From Parapristionchus giblindavisi (Eukaryota > Nematoda > Chromadorea > Rhabditida > Diplogasteridae), in contig CALSFV010000036.1 of assembly GCA_943737045.1 (NCBI GenBank), positions 620,001 to 684,000 of the forward strand: a stretch of DNA of 64,000 nucleotides, written 5' to 3'. Below the pieces are notes generated by a model. It did not search any database. It saw only the letters and a list, made by a program, of their open reading frames with translations, and was not told the DNA's origin. This document shows positions 33,239-45,599 of the stretch, in pieces (the first letter of the stretch is position 1; each line of letters starts with the position of its first letter). The position numbers and the translations under genes are program-made.

Positions 33239-36200
33239 TAAGTGCAGTAATGAACTTATTAAAACCATGCAGTTGAAAGAGCAATATTTACGGCATTATC
33301 GATTTTTGCAGATAAATCAAAATGAACGACATCTCAGGCTTAGGCTTAGTTATGTCATGATTATGTAGTGGTTATCATGCGTACCTTGAAAGATTTTGGC
33401 ATATCTTTACGTCTGAGTGCATAGTAGATAGAATAGAATACAGGCTTAGGCTTAGGCTTAGTTATGTCATGATTATGTAGTGGTTATCATGCGTACCTTG
33501 AAAGATTTTGGCATATCTTTACGTGTGAGTGCATGGTAGATAAAATAGAATACAGTAATCAATGTCATGTTATGGTTATGGTTATGCTATGTTTGGTTAT
33601 GTGATGGTTATGTTATGATTGGTTATGTCATGGTTATGTTATGTTTGGTTATGTCATGATTATGTATTGGTTATCATGTATACCTTGAAAGAATTTGGCA
33701 TATCTTTACGTGTGAGTGCATAGCAGATAAAATATAATACATGCTTAGGCTTAGGCTTAGTTATGTCGTGATTATGTAGTGGTTATGGGTATGCTATGTT
33801 TGGTTATGTCATGGTTATGTAGTGGTTATCATGCGTACCTTGAAAGATTTTGACATATCTTTACGTTTGAGTGCATAGCAGATAAAATAGAATACAGTAA
33901 TCAATGTCATGTTATGGTTATGGTTATGCTATGTTTGGTTATGTCATGGTTATGTTATGTTTGGTTAAGTCATGGTTATGTTATGTTTGGTTATGTCATG
34001 GTTATGTATTGGTTATTATGTGTACCTTGAAAGATTTTGACATATCTTTACGTCTGAATGCATAGCAGATAAAATATAATATTTAGATTTTAATTGAAGA
34101 TTTGTTAATAGACCATACATCTATGTGTCTTCATTGAGCTTGTTGCATACTGATCATTTTGAATAAACATCATAGACAATATTTAGATGTAATTGGTATA
34201 TGGTAATAGTTTCATTGGTGTTTCATATCACCGGTTAATGATATATCAACCTATTGATCGAATAAATGTAAGATTTGTGGATATTTCTCTCCTCATCAAT
34301 AAATAAGGCAACTATTGATAGGATTGAAAGGTGTTCATTAGTGTGTAATGTAAAGCTGCACTACATAATCAATTATATACCTGTAATTCTATTTTGTTTA
34401 TTAATTCATGGTTATATTATGGATTATTCAAAAGTTTGACAAACTTAGCCATACATAAAGAATCCATTTCTGTAATATCACTACTCATGCAGCTTTTGAA
34501 TATGTAGTCAGTTATCTACTGGGATGTGTTGCTAGCGTAGAAATCACTAATATGGCTGGTATATTTTTGTATTCTTGAAGAACCTGTTCTTGAAATTCTT
34601 CTCTGGCTATCCGGTGTTGGAGTAAACGATTGTAGATTTCTTTTGTAAGCAGATTGGTGTTGTGTAATATAGAAAACGGGAAGCCTTTCTCACTTTCTAC
34701 CATAAATTAACGGTATCAATAGTGTCTCATTTTCTCAAAATCAGCTGAAGTTGTGATGATTAAGCTATGCGGTTGTGAGGTTCTAGGTAGTCTGTTGGAA
34801 GGTCCTGTTCAAGTTAATAGTATAGTATATCGGAAACTGGTTGGTTGTACCCGGAATTTACAACATGACGATTTTCAAGTGACCAATACTACTATAAATC
34901 CATATTTTGGGCCATTTCTTATAATAGAAAAGCATATTGTTTGAATTATTAATGGGACAACATAGTTGTTCGAGTAAATACCTCATGATCCTCCAAGTAT
35001 AACATAAATTTGTAACACATTACATTGAGATATAACTCCCTGCAAAGCGAATCTATCTACATATTGTTCGATAAATCATTTAGAACTGACATAGATGCTT
35101 GAATTACCATGGATAAATGCAAACTTAATTAGGATTTTGGTATTTTCATGTATGATCGCGTTAATGTCATGTTTGATCATGTAATGATATGCATTTAATA
35201 ATATGATTACGCAGAGTTGAGCTGTTCTGTACACTCTTGCGTGATATACGCGATATACCATGGTTCTATATTGCAATGTTTGACTACATAAATTAGTACA
35301 TAGTTCGACAATTAAATGACTCATGATTATACTATATTACATAAATTCACTATGTGATCAAATAATTATAAAGATTTGTCATGATTGTTTGTGTTGATTG
35401 AAACAGTTAAGATGTCCTACATTGTGAAAGTTACTCGTGGTAATGAAGTATTAAAGACTGATTTGGTGTAATATGTGAGTCCAACAATGTTGATTTCTGT
35501 TTACTACTACTAGATTCGAGAGGTATCAGTGTAGCTCAGTAAGTAGAAAATACCGTACCGGGAGGGTTCCCACTTATATTTTCGATATCTTTACCATTCA
35601 AAATCGTGCTTTTTACCGGTTATAGAAATTAACATTCAGTGTTATTCATTCATGATTCTAGCGGACAATAACTTGAATGAAATAGTGCACGATACAATAC
35701 AATACATTTATCTTATCAGCACTAAGTGCAGAAGAGTAAGTCAGGGGCAGGGGGAATTTTCTTGCAAGTTCTTATTCTTCCGTCTCTGAGAGATGTTATT
35801 CTCCATTCAAGAAAACGATCGAACTAAAACTTGTTGATTGGAGTAGAAAACCCACGAAAACGTTCCGCTATCGTCCATTAGGCCTGCTTGACAGTTGGAA
35901 GTACACCTCCAGGCATTCCAAATCCTTCTAGGAGGGGATTCGTCTGTTGATCCTTTTCTGTTGATGGAGTAGGCGAGAGAGCGAGAAATAGTGCACGATA
36001 TGTAGAATGATTTTTGCCCGTTTATTACTGCATACGAAACAATAATAAAAACACACTTTATGTTGTGGAAAAGTAGAGTGTATCTGCCGCTAAAATATGA
36101 TTAGTATAGTGCAGTGCATGATTAGTTCAGTCCGCATAAATGCGATGTTACGATATAGATAAAGAGGCAGAGATGGTGTTTATATGTATTATTACGATGT

Positions 36201-39200
36201 TCAATCAACTTTAGATATCGTAAAAATGTAAATACGCCTAGTGTTCATCATCAAGAAACATCGTTATATAAATAAGGGGTTCTGACCATTCTAGTTAGAA
36301 TAGCTATGTACACTATATCAATAAGTGAGGTTTGGACGTTCGTTACCTGAAAAGACTTTGACAACGAAAACACTATAGAAGACCATGATTTCACCTATAG
36401 ACAGTGTGCCATATACATGTATTAAACATGTATTTCATCAGAGCACATCTCAAAATAATAGAAAAAACAAACGGGACAACAGGTTTGGACTATGTTTCAT
36501 ATAAGTGTATTTACATAATGGAAAGTGTATAAACCCAGCATATCAACCACCACCGATCATCCAATATCGATAGGGTGTGTACTGCAAGATCTACATTCTT
36601 TAGTTATTCACCTTTAGTGATATCCCATGCAAATCCAGTGAAATGAACAGAAACATAGTTGTGTGTCACAGCGTTAGTACTATTATACAAATAAATAACT
36701 ATCTTAGCGTATGTCTACTATTAAGATTTCCAATATGTATTGTTTCTAACGCACAAATGCATCATTAGTGGTTGCTTTCTAGATTTTTAGTATTGTTGAG
36801 GGGTTTATCTCTCTCACTTCTTATTTACCGCCACCTTTATTTGATCCGGGCTGAATTCGCTCTGTATGAATAAATAAAGTCCCAAGGCGATGATTCGAGG
36901 TCGATCTCTAACCCTATGAATAAAGAAAGGAACGATAATTCAACGTGAAGTACAGTATATAAAAAGCATGCAAATGTACTCTAGTAAAAATATGATTTTT
37001 TGTTGGAACATTTTGAGGAGAATGTGAATTGGCCACTCGTCGATTCAACCGAGAAGTAGCGCTGGATAGGGTCGAACTTTGAAAGTAAGGATATGACACT
37101 TGTATGGTTGTAATATTCCTGTTATATTCCTTCGTGTAATCTTTTCCCGTAATATCTTCCGCGCATTTGCATTGAGATTTGTCTCTTTTAATTTCAGTAG
37201 CTTGATCAAATCAATATATAATTCGTATGCAATGCACTATTCATCAAAACATTTTCTTTATTAGTTAGTGTTGAGTAGCGTCTGTGTGAATTCGGAGTAA
37301 TAATAGTGGACTGTATTTTTTTGTATGGTCATACTAATTGGAGATGTGTCTTCACTCATAAACCGTTAATTTCACCTCTATATCAATAATATAACTTTTC
37401 ATACATTTGCATTATCGGTGCTCCAGTTGAGTTGATGTTTCTAGATTTCCATGTTCATAGAATGATGGTCTGATTTAGTTACTAAAAAGGAATGAATCAC
37501 TGTAGAGATGTGCTCTTTCTATGAATTAATGATTTACACGTTTATTTTTTTTTGTCTCTTTCATTGGTTTTATGACCCTCTCTGCTTTTCCGCTTCTCTT
37601 TCTCAACCACGATATATGGCATTACGCTTTTTGGAGAGCTGTCTGGTTTGAGTATTTATATTATACTTTATATCTACTAATTTCAGTTGGAATATCCTAG
37701 TTACGTAATCACTAGTTAGATTAAGGTTTTACTATGGTTGTCGCAGTTTATATTTAATGGATTTGTTTATTATGTGTGTCATCAAAGAAAGTGAATAAAT
37801 GATTTGGCTGCTGTATCTCTCTGACTGCTATTGTCATGATAGTGTAGTAAGTAGAGAATTGATTAGATTAGTGTATTGTAATAGCAATGCTGATCACCGT
37901 AGGTTGTAATCAGTCGATTGTCATTGTTGATTTTAAAAATATATGTATGTGTGATATACTGCTAATGATGATGAGATATTTCATGAGAGTGGTTTTTATT
38001 TTATGTGTTGTTTTAATGGGATGATTAACTTTTCTCGACCAACTTGCCTTTAATCGTTGATAAGCCTATATTTATATCTCTTGTCGTTGTTGTGACTGAA
38101 TATGGGAATGTAACTACTAAGAAGGAATAGTGGTTTAAGGGTAAGTAATCATTTTGTGTACAGTCTAAATCTCTTCCTCATATTACGAAATGACTCTTGA
38201 CATACCATCCGCCCATATATTCACGGTCTGGCAGGTTGTCTGGTTTGAGTATTTATATCCCTCACTACTGATGAGTTAGAGAGACTAAAAACCTCTCTTA
38301 AAATATTAGTTATGCAATTCACATATTTCATTTGTAACATTTGAAAATCTCTACTCATTATGTGGTTTTTATAGTAGCGTCTCCCTCTCCTTTATTCCTT
38401 TCGGCAGAGATAGAAACGAAGGGTCTCGTCTTAGCTTTCCTTTTTGTTTAGCATACCTCATCTCTACTAATTTCAGTTGGAATAACCTAATTAAGTAATC
38501 ACTAGCTAAATCATGGTTTCATTAGGTTTATCTTAGTATTTATCTGCTAGGTGTTTTTTCTTCATTATGAATGCGTTCACAGAAAGTGAATGTCATATCT
38601 CTTTGGTTGTTAATTGTCAGGGTGATCTAAGAAATAGATGAAGAGAATTCATTAGAATGAGATATTGTAACAGCTATAGTAAACAACGTATACTCTTAAT
38701 ACCCGCCTAATTCTTTCCTTTAATAAATTCATTCTTTCCTTTAATAAATTTGTGGTCGACATTTGCCCTGCTAGAGAACATGAGATATATCATGAGGGTG
38801 GTTTTGCTGAGAGAAGGTATTTCATGTCTTGATGTAACCTTGTCTCGATCATCTTGCATTGATGACTTTAAAATATATGTATGTGTGTTATATGCACTGC
38901 TAATGATGATGAGATATTTCATGAGAGTGGTTTTATTTTATGCGTTGTTTTAATGTGATGATCAACTTGTCTCGATCAACTTGTCTTTAATCATTCATAA
39001 ACATAAATTAATATCTCTTTTTTTTTTGTTGTTGTGATTGATTATGGGAATGGAACTACTAAGAAGGAATAGTGGTATAAGGGTAAGTAATCATTTGTGT
39101 ACAGTCTAAATCTCTTCCTCATATTACGAAATGACTCTTGCCATTCAGTAGAATGAGGGGGTGTTAATTGTTTCCTTTAATAAATCTATGTTCGACATAT

Positions 39201-39869
39201 GCTCTGATAATAAAGATGAGATATATCATGAGAGTGGTTTTACTGAGAGAGAGAAGGTTGTATTACATGTGCTATCTTGATGTAATGATTACCTTGTCAA
39301 CTTGTATTTAATCATTCGTAAGCCTATATTTATATCTGTTGTTGTTGTTGTTGTGATTGAATTAGAGTATGAGAAAGGATTGTAGAATTAGTGAGTAGGA
39401 AGAGATGGATGAGAGTAATTAATCATCTTCTGGATAAAAGAGTACTGCCACAATCCCTTCTTCATTTTTACGAAATGACTCTTGCTGTACCCATATAATC
39501 ACGGCCTCGCAAGTTGTCTGGTTTGAGTGTTTATATCTCTCAATACCGATGAGCGGGAAAGACTTTAACCTCTTTAATCCGGGCCTTCGTTTATCTTGGC
39601 ACCTATCTCTCCATCATTCACCCTTTAGCTTCAGTATATAAATATTATATACTATACTGTATTCAATTCGTTATGACTGGTAACTGGAGTGATTGGAGAT
39701 TACGGTATATCTGTCTCTTTCTAGCTATCTAGAGGTGTCAGGTGTAGGGTCATATTGCACATTCTTCATAATCAAGCAGACGTGTAATGGATATCCTCTC
39801 TCTCTCTCTCTCTCACTCTCTTGAAATCCTCTCTCTCTCACTCACTCTCTTGGTATCCATATCTCTGTC

Positions 39870-39931
<62 letters not shown>

Positions 39932-40880
39932 CTATTAGGCAGAGAGATAATGTAAAAGCAAGAGGGTATAGAGAAGCAAAGTGGTTCCGAGCGGTCCCGA
40001 GCGAAGTGAAGGGGAAGGGGAGGAGTTTCAATATATGGGAGGAGGCCCCGCCCCTAGGTAGATCAGTCTATAGCTTCATTAGTCGACCGTGCGGCTGCGT
40101 CTGTCTGGTAAGTCTTTGTTGATTACTGTGATTTCAATTGTTTTTTATCATTGATCTTCAAATAATCGATAATATGAATCATTGATCTACAAAAAATCGA
40201 TAATGTATTGATTTTTTCAAATTGATTACTGTATTATTGATTACTGTTTATTACTGTTGATTATTGTTTACTACTGATGATTATTGTAGTAATTGATTAG
40301 AGTGATTTTATTGATTGGCTGATAAGAGTTGTCAATCATTATTATCATTTTGATTGATCTACAAAAAAATCGATAATGTAAACAAAAAATCAACTTAAAA
40401 AACATCTCAAAAAACAAACAAAAAACAACTTAAAAAACAAACAAAAAACATCTCAAAAAACATCTCAAAAAAACATCCTATAGACAGCTGTTTTTTATGT
40501 TATCGAGCCAGTACTATACTACTAACATGGCTATTTTCTATAATGATGTCCAGAATTATCGACTATGAGAGGAAGTACAAATACCAATACTCAACACAAG
40601 ATGTACTACTAGAGAAGTACTAGATAAATTACACGATTAAAAGTACTAGAATATGTCGACAAGTACGTTACATACTGCGAAGCCCGCGTTTTGGGATTTT
40701 TTTAAATTGCTCTCAACAACAATATCGCAGATAATGAGGGCGGAAACAACTATCACTCATTGTCATTGACGGAAAGAACATAGGTCGAATAGCTACGTTA
40801 TTGCTACACATTTTATAAAATGCGATCAGGTTTTTGATTTTTCTGGAATTTACGGCTCAAAATGCGGTACGTTTTTGTAT

Positions 40881-41754
40881 TAGGGTGTGTCATAAATTCG
40901 GTAATTTTTTTCCTCGAATAAAGTTTTCTCATTTACTTGTTGTTCGTGTATCGGGTTCACATCCTCATTGAATACCTCTAACACTTTGCTATGTTTTTGT
41001 TTTGCCCCATTCTATAACATTCATTCTACTTGCAGCATGACTCTGTTTCCAAAACCCACTCAGATCCACATCCGCGAGTCTATTCGTGATCTCTTCCGTT
41101 CGGGTGTCAAGAGCAAGGCTGCCCAAGAGGAACTGGTGAAAAGACATGGCCCCTATGCCCCCCCCCCCTGCCTAAAGACAGTCCACAAATGGTTCCATCG
41201 CTTCTCTTTGGGCGACAAGAATGTGGAAGACAAGCCGAGGTCGGGTCGCCCAGTGACAGTGGACCCAAGGTCTGTCCTCGCAGCCCTCAAGCGGAACCCA
41301 GCCATGTCCTGTCGCAAATTGGCGGCCACCACCCACACTTCTCTCAAGACCACCCACAGGATCCTGCCGATGGAAAGAAACCCCGACTTCCCAACCAAGT
41401 CCACCACGACATGACCCCTGGGCAGAAGAAAAAGCGTGTCGACACCTATCTCGCAAACCTCTCCCGTTTCCCAACGCTGAGCTCCATAGTCACCCAAGAC
41501 GAGAAGTACTGCTTCTACAAGAACCCTGCCAAGTCCCCAGTCTGGGTCTCGCCTGGGGACCCATTGCTGACCGTCGTTCGTCGCGATGTGCGCGGAGAGA
41601 AACTTTTGCTCAGCTTCTGGTATTGCTCCCACGGCCTCGTATACCGGAGGGTCCGACGGGGAGTATATTGGCTTCTATCATTGATTGAGGTAAAAAATAT
41701 ATTTACATTTTATTGTTTTCTGGGAAAAATTTGCCGAACTTATGACACACCCTA
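40881..41754 (+). pseudogene. Decayed mariner transposon
   Basis: Ends GGGTGTGTCATAAATTCGG and CCGAACTTATGACACACCC are inverted and flanked by TA, as in Tc1/mariner. The + strand frame from 41038 starts MTLFPKPTQIHIRESIRDLF and includes CLKTVHKWFHRFSLGD and KPRSGRPVTVD, the helix-turn-helix region and GRP linker. After at least one frameshift near 41370, VTQDEKYCFYKNPAKSPVW and LLSFWYCSHGLVYR correspond to the first catalytic Asp region and the strand that follows. The remaining catalytic Asp residues and the C-terminus are missing, so it is non-functional. GC content is far above its surroundings. Confidence 0.85.
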
Positions 41755-42155
41755 ATAGCAGGAATTTGATTTTGATTTTGATTGATTTTTTAAGATTTTC
41801 GTTTAAATGTATATAAAGCTAGGTCGGAATTGGATTTTTTTGAAAGCACGTTGAACGTAATGAATCATTTTACGTTGGGGCGGGAATAAGACAGTGTAGT
41901 CAAACTAGAAATCACCTTGTTGATGAGCCTATATGAGAAGTGTTCTAGATGATAAAAATTGAATTGATTTCGCGGTTGTTCGATATCCGGTTGATGTGTG
42001 CTCATTGTCAATAAGCAAATAAACAACATATTTTTGTTTTTTCATACAATAATTAGGAAAAAATAATTTTTAAATGATGGTTAAGAAGTATTTTTATTTT
42101 ATTTTAATATATTGGCTTCCATCATTGATTGAGGTAAAAAATATTTACATTTTAT
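41665..42155. repeat. Direct repeat of the mariner 3' interior
   Basis: ATATTGGCTTCTATCATTGA at 41665 recurs as ATATTGGCTTCCATCATTGA at 42106, each followed by TTGAGGTAAAAAATAT and TTTACATTTTATT. Between them lies an inverted piece of repeat I (CTAGAAATCACCTTGTTGAT). Confidence 0.6.
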
Positions 42156-43520
42156 TTGTAATGTAATTTTCGACCTATGGAAAAGGCAAGAAATTGCGGT
42201 TTAGAAAAAAATTCTGCCTTACTGCGTGCTGTTCAGATAAATGAAATTGTAATTTGTAGAAGTCACTTCACTAACACCAAACTTTTCTTAAACCTCATTT
42301 CTTATGGAATCAGCAGGTCTGATTCGTAAATCGTAAGTCATAAATATCCATTGATTTACGAAAAGGAGACCTACTGTGCAAAATACTAATGACAATAGTA
42401 AACGTGCGAACTTCGAAAGTGATCTAAAATCGATAAACCAATATACCAATATAAATGAATTATTTTTTATTATCGATTAGATATGATACTGCCGCTACAG
42501 TACGCCAAAGAGTAGGCGGATTCACGACAATGATCAACTACAGTAGCCTCTACAAAGTGGGCGGAGCCAGTCTTAACACACCTGACATTGAGTCGATGGA
42601 ATCCGCCTTTGACAGCCGGGTAATAGCTCGTGTCAATATTTCATATTTCATTGTCAATACAATTTGCCTAATTCATCTCTTGATACAACTAAATTAAAGA
42701 GATTTCAACAGCATGGTTATGAAAATTCCAGAAGACAATGCAATGGGAGACATCACAGATCGAAAAGCACGTTACAAAGTACGAAGCCTGACTGCGTTTT
42801 GGGATTAAAAAAAAAAGAAAATCTGGGTGCATTTGAAAATCTGTAACGTACATAGCTATTCGGACTATGTTCTGCCGTATCCAATGAAAACTATCGTATG
42901 CTTACAATTAATATACATCTAACATACGCAAGGCAACATCATTCGTTGGTATATCAAAGTTATCTCTCTAAAGAGAAACAGAGATTCACCGGGTACCCCC
43001 ATTACATTAGTGATCCGCAATCGTGCAAATGCACAGCCGGAACGAGCATGAACGAAATTAAAATGATGAAAAGCCGTGCTGCACGAGTTTAACTCTTTTT
43101 TCGTACACAGTCGTTGGTTGTTTTCTAAACAGTTTCTTCAATGAAAATGTTAGAGAATGAGACAAATGCACAAGTTGGCTCGAATTTTAAACAAATTATC
43201 ATATTAAAATCGTGCGCACGACTTTTCATTTTGAAATTCATTTTGCACAGATCTCTACAATACGTCATTCATTTGTACATCTAAATCGCCTATCGACATA
43301 ACCTCCCCATGTTCTACCGTTTCCTATTGCAACGACCAAAATACATCATTCATTTGCATTCATTCAGAAATCGTCAATCGATATAAAAATTAATAGAGTG
43401 TGTGTATTCTCCAATGCATTAAACATCATTCAGAACTTCTCTCACGTATCATTCACAAACAACAACAATAACACGAATATAAATCTTTATACATTATTGA
43501 TTATCTCTCATTACCTTTCT

Positions 43521-44163
43521 CCGATCGATCGTTGTTTTGGCGAACAAAACATTTTGGCAACGATGGTGATCGATGACCATACTTGAGTACGGTAGAGGCA
43601 CACGGTAGGACTACCTGAAGAGGATTATTGATTAGTACATCTTAGATATTATTTCTCAGTATTATAATATGATCATCGAAAGAACGTCTTTAAGGTCAAT
43701 GTTGTGAGATTTTTCCGATTGTGATTCCTCTGAGATAATATTACTCATACCGTACCATTTATTGCTCCACCTACATCCTTATTACAACATTTTCGACTCC
43801 GAAATTTTTTTTTGCTAGGTTTTATTCCAAAATGAGGCAAGATGTTCAAAAAAAAATTCCGAAATGAGACCAGGCTTCGTAGGTTGTAACGCACTTTTCG
43901 ACCTGTACATCTCACCCGTTGATTTCCTGTTTCAAGGAGGGCATAAGAATCAGTGATCATAACGGTAGACCAATAGACCTCGATGATGCACTGTCAATTC
44001 AAAAGCACTAAAATTCTTTTTTTTTGTAAAGACCTGATCGAAAACAATAAAGTATCTCTACTCAGATCTTCATGCAAGGCAAAAAATACTTTTGAAAAGA
44101 ATTTGTTTAAAAAAAAAGGTGGTCTAAAAAGGTGGTGCTTCCGCAATCAGCCATGTCTGTAGC
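43521..44163. other. No gene seen
   Basis: AT-rich sequence with a short inverted stretch. No splice-bounded exon or known repeat end was recognised. Confidence 0.4.
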
Positions 44164-45313
44164 AGGGCTGTGCGAAAAAAAATTTTCAAAAAAAATCGAA
44201 AAACGAAATTTTTCGGAAATTAAAGTCGAAAAAATCGACACGGTGGAATCCCGTTTCTACCGTTCTTCATTACAACAAGCGAGGAAGCTGCAGTAATTCG
44301 CAGCTATTTATTTCATAACACATAAAAATGGGTACGACGCAAAGAAATCCTCTAACCTAATCATGAACTTCCGTAACCCACAGTCATCCGGTTGACCTAC
44401 AGTAAAGTGATTGGTCACTTCATCGGGCAGTGAGGCGTTGTAGATGGCGGCTGGGAAGGACAGAAGCGAGCGGATTCTGACGGCGTGATGAGATCTGGCA
44501 TTCAGACCCTCGTACAGACAACCATCGTCGCCCTCTACCGTAAGGGATCTGGAAAGGGTTGCGGTAATGATTTCAATAATTATTGATCGATTTATGAGAA
44601 AACTACGGTGAACTATCGAGCACTAATAGTGCTACCGTAGGTCAAGGATCTGAGAAGGTTACGGTAATGAACATAATCACCCAATCAATCGGAAATGTAG
44701 CCTATCTATACGTCACAACAATACTATCGAACATCTCCGTTTCTAACCACCAATGATCTCTTGCCTACTGAACAGCATGGGTTCAGAGGTAGAAGATCAT
44801 GCAGTTCGTGCCAGGACTGTGCGAAAAAAAATTCGAAAAACGAATTTTTTCGGAAATAAAAGTCGAAAAAATCGGAAAATTTCGAAAAAATCGAAAAATT
44901 TTGTACAAAAATTTCCAAATGCAATTTCTTTTGATTTTTCGTGGCTTGGTTGGCTTACACCAGTCCCCGTTACTACGTCAAGCTAAAGAATACTATCTAA
45001 AGTGTCTTTTTGAGAGAGTTTGGATTATTCTATGGTAGTTCAGTTAGACAACCTATCCCTAAAAGAATTTGCCAGACAAAATAATACAATAACAGTTGCA
45101 AAAATGATTACAGTATTACAAACGTTGCTTGAAATACAAATACAGAACTTTCAAATATAATAAAATATTCAATTTTTAGTGCTATTGTCAGTTATATTTT
45201 TTTCGATTTTTCGAGAAAAAAATCGAAAAATTTTTCGTCGAAAAAATTGTTCGAAAAAAGTCGAAAAATCGAAAAATCCGAAAAATCGAAAAACGAAAAA
45301 TGCACAGCCCTGC
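44164..45313. mobile_element. hAT-like MITE fragments (CAGGGCTGTGC ends)
   Basis: CAGGGCTGTGCG at 44164 is a left end cut off after about 75 bp. CAGGACTGTGCG at 44812 with GCACAGCCCTG ending 45313 forms a more complete copy, with AAAAATCGAAAAA-rich interior on both sides. No 8-bp duplication is visible at either end. The copied-gene exon A (44401-44548) lies between the two. Confidence 0.55.
44401..44548 (-). pseudogene. Exon A copy III
   Basis: Minus strand, exactly 148 bp, like the copies at 10300 and 16465. It is open throughout, contains SFPAAIYNASLPDEVTNHFT and is preceded by CCTTTCCAG. The donor is changed to TGTAGGTC (GTAGGT after one base). It is flanked by the shared 5' repeat at 44549-44730. 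No other exon of the gene is nearby. Confidence 0.5.
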
Positions 45314-45599
45314 CAACTAACGCCATTCGGGCAAATTTAATCTCTGTGTACACACCACTGTGGATATTATTGTATATTACTACTAAACTTGCTACAAACT
45401 CATAATCAAACTTGTAAACTTTTTCTTTCTTTATTTATTTATTTATTTGATACACCCGTGACAGGTGCGACAGCGGGTGGAGGACAGGTTAGCAGGGGAC
45501 ATTTGAGCAGCAGTTGAAAGGGGACAGTTGAGCAAAGGAGAGTAGAGCAATGGCCAGATGAGCATTGCACATAACAGCAGTGGACGTTTGAGCAATGGC

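Larger units (their letters stand above)
25202..40529. mobile_element. 15.3-kb giant palindromic element, Maverick/Polinton-like ends
   Basis: Left arm 25208-32801 and right arm 32926-40523 are near-identical inverted copies of about 7.6 kb around a 124-bp spacer. AACATG at 25202-25207 and 40524-40529 directly flanks the structure. The ends are AGTAGTATAGTACTGG and its complement. A 6-bp duplication, 5'-AG...CT-3' ends with a short terminal AGT repeat and a length of 15-20 kb are known traits of Maverick/Polinton transposons. None of their core genes (protein-primed DNA polymerase B, retroviral-type integrase, protease, packaging ATPase, capsid) could be seen. The arms differ by a few substitutions and a 5-bp indel. 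It is best read as a non-autonomous derivative made almost wholly of terminal inverted repeat. Confidence 0.75.
40545..43520. repeat. Segmental duplication unit 2
   Basis: Parallels 18290-21560 (GACTATGAGAGGAAGTACAA, repeat F at 42180-42450, CAGAGATTCACCGGGTACCC, ATTCACAAACAACAACAATA). It carries its own insertions (mariner, 40883-41752, and extra sequence to 42155) and lacks hAT element 1. Confidence 0.65.

Noticed and set aside
31965..33765. Head-to-head telomere fusion
   Set aside because: TTAGGC strands point away from the centre and blocks are only two to three units long, which is not the fusion arrangement.
35525..35590. tRNA or tRNA-derived SINE (TAGCTCAGTAAGTAGA box A, GGGTTCCCAC as box B)
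   Set aside because: Box B is poor, spacing is too short, and no cloverleaf with a 7-bp acceptor stem can be drawn. At most a remnant; it occurs in both arms.
25202..40529. Giant palindrome as a purely artificial assembly inversion
   Set aside because: The flanking 6-bp duplication, element-like termini and real arm differences favour biology, although long-read proof is still needed.
41153..41632. 159-codon minus-strand frame and a 100-codon companion
   Set aside because: They are antisense shadows of the GC-rich mariner transposase.
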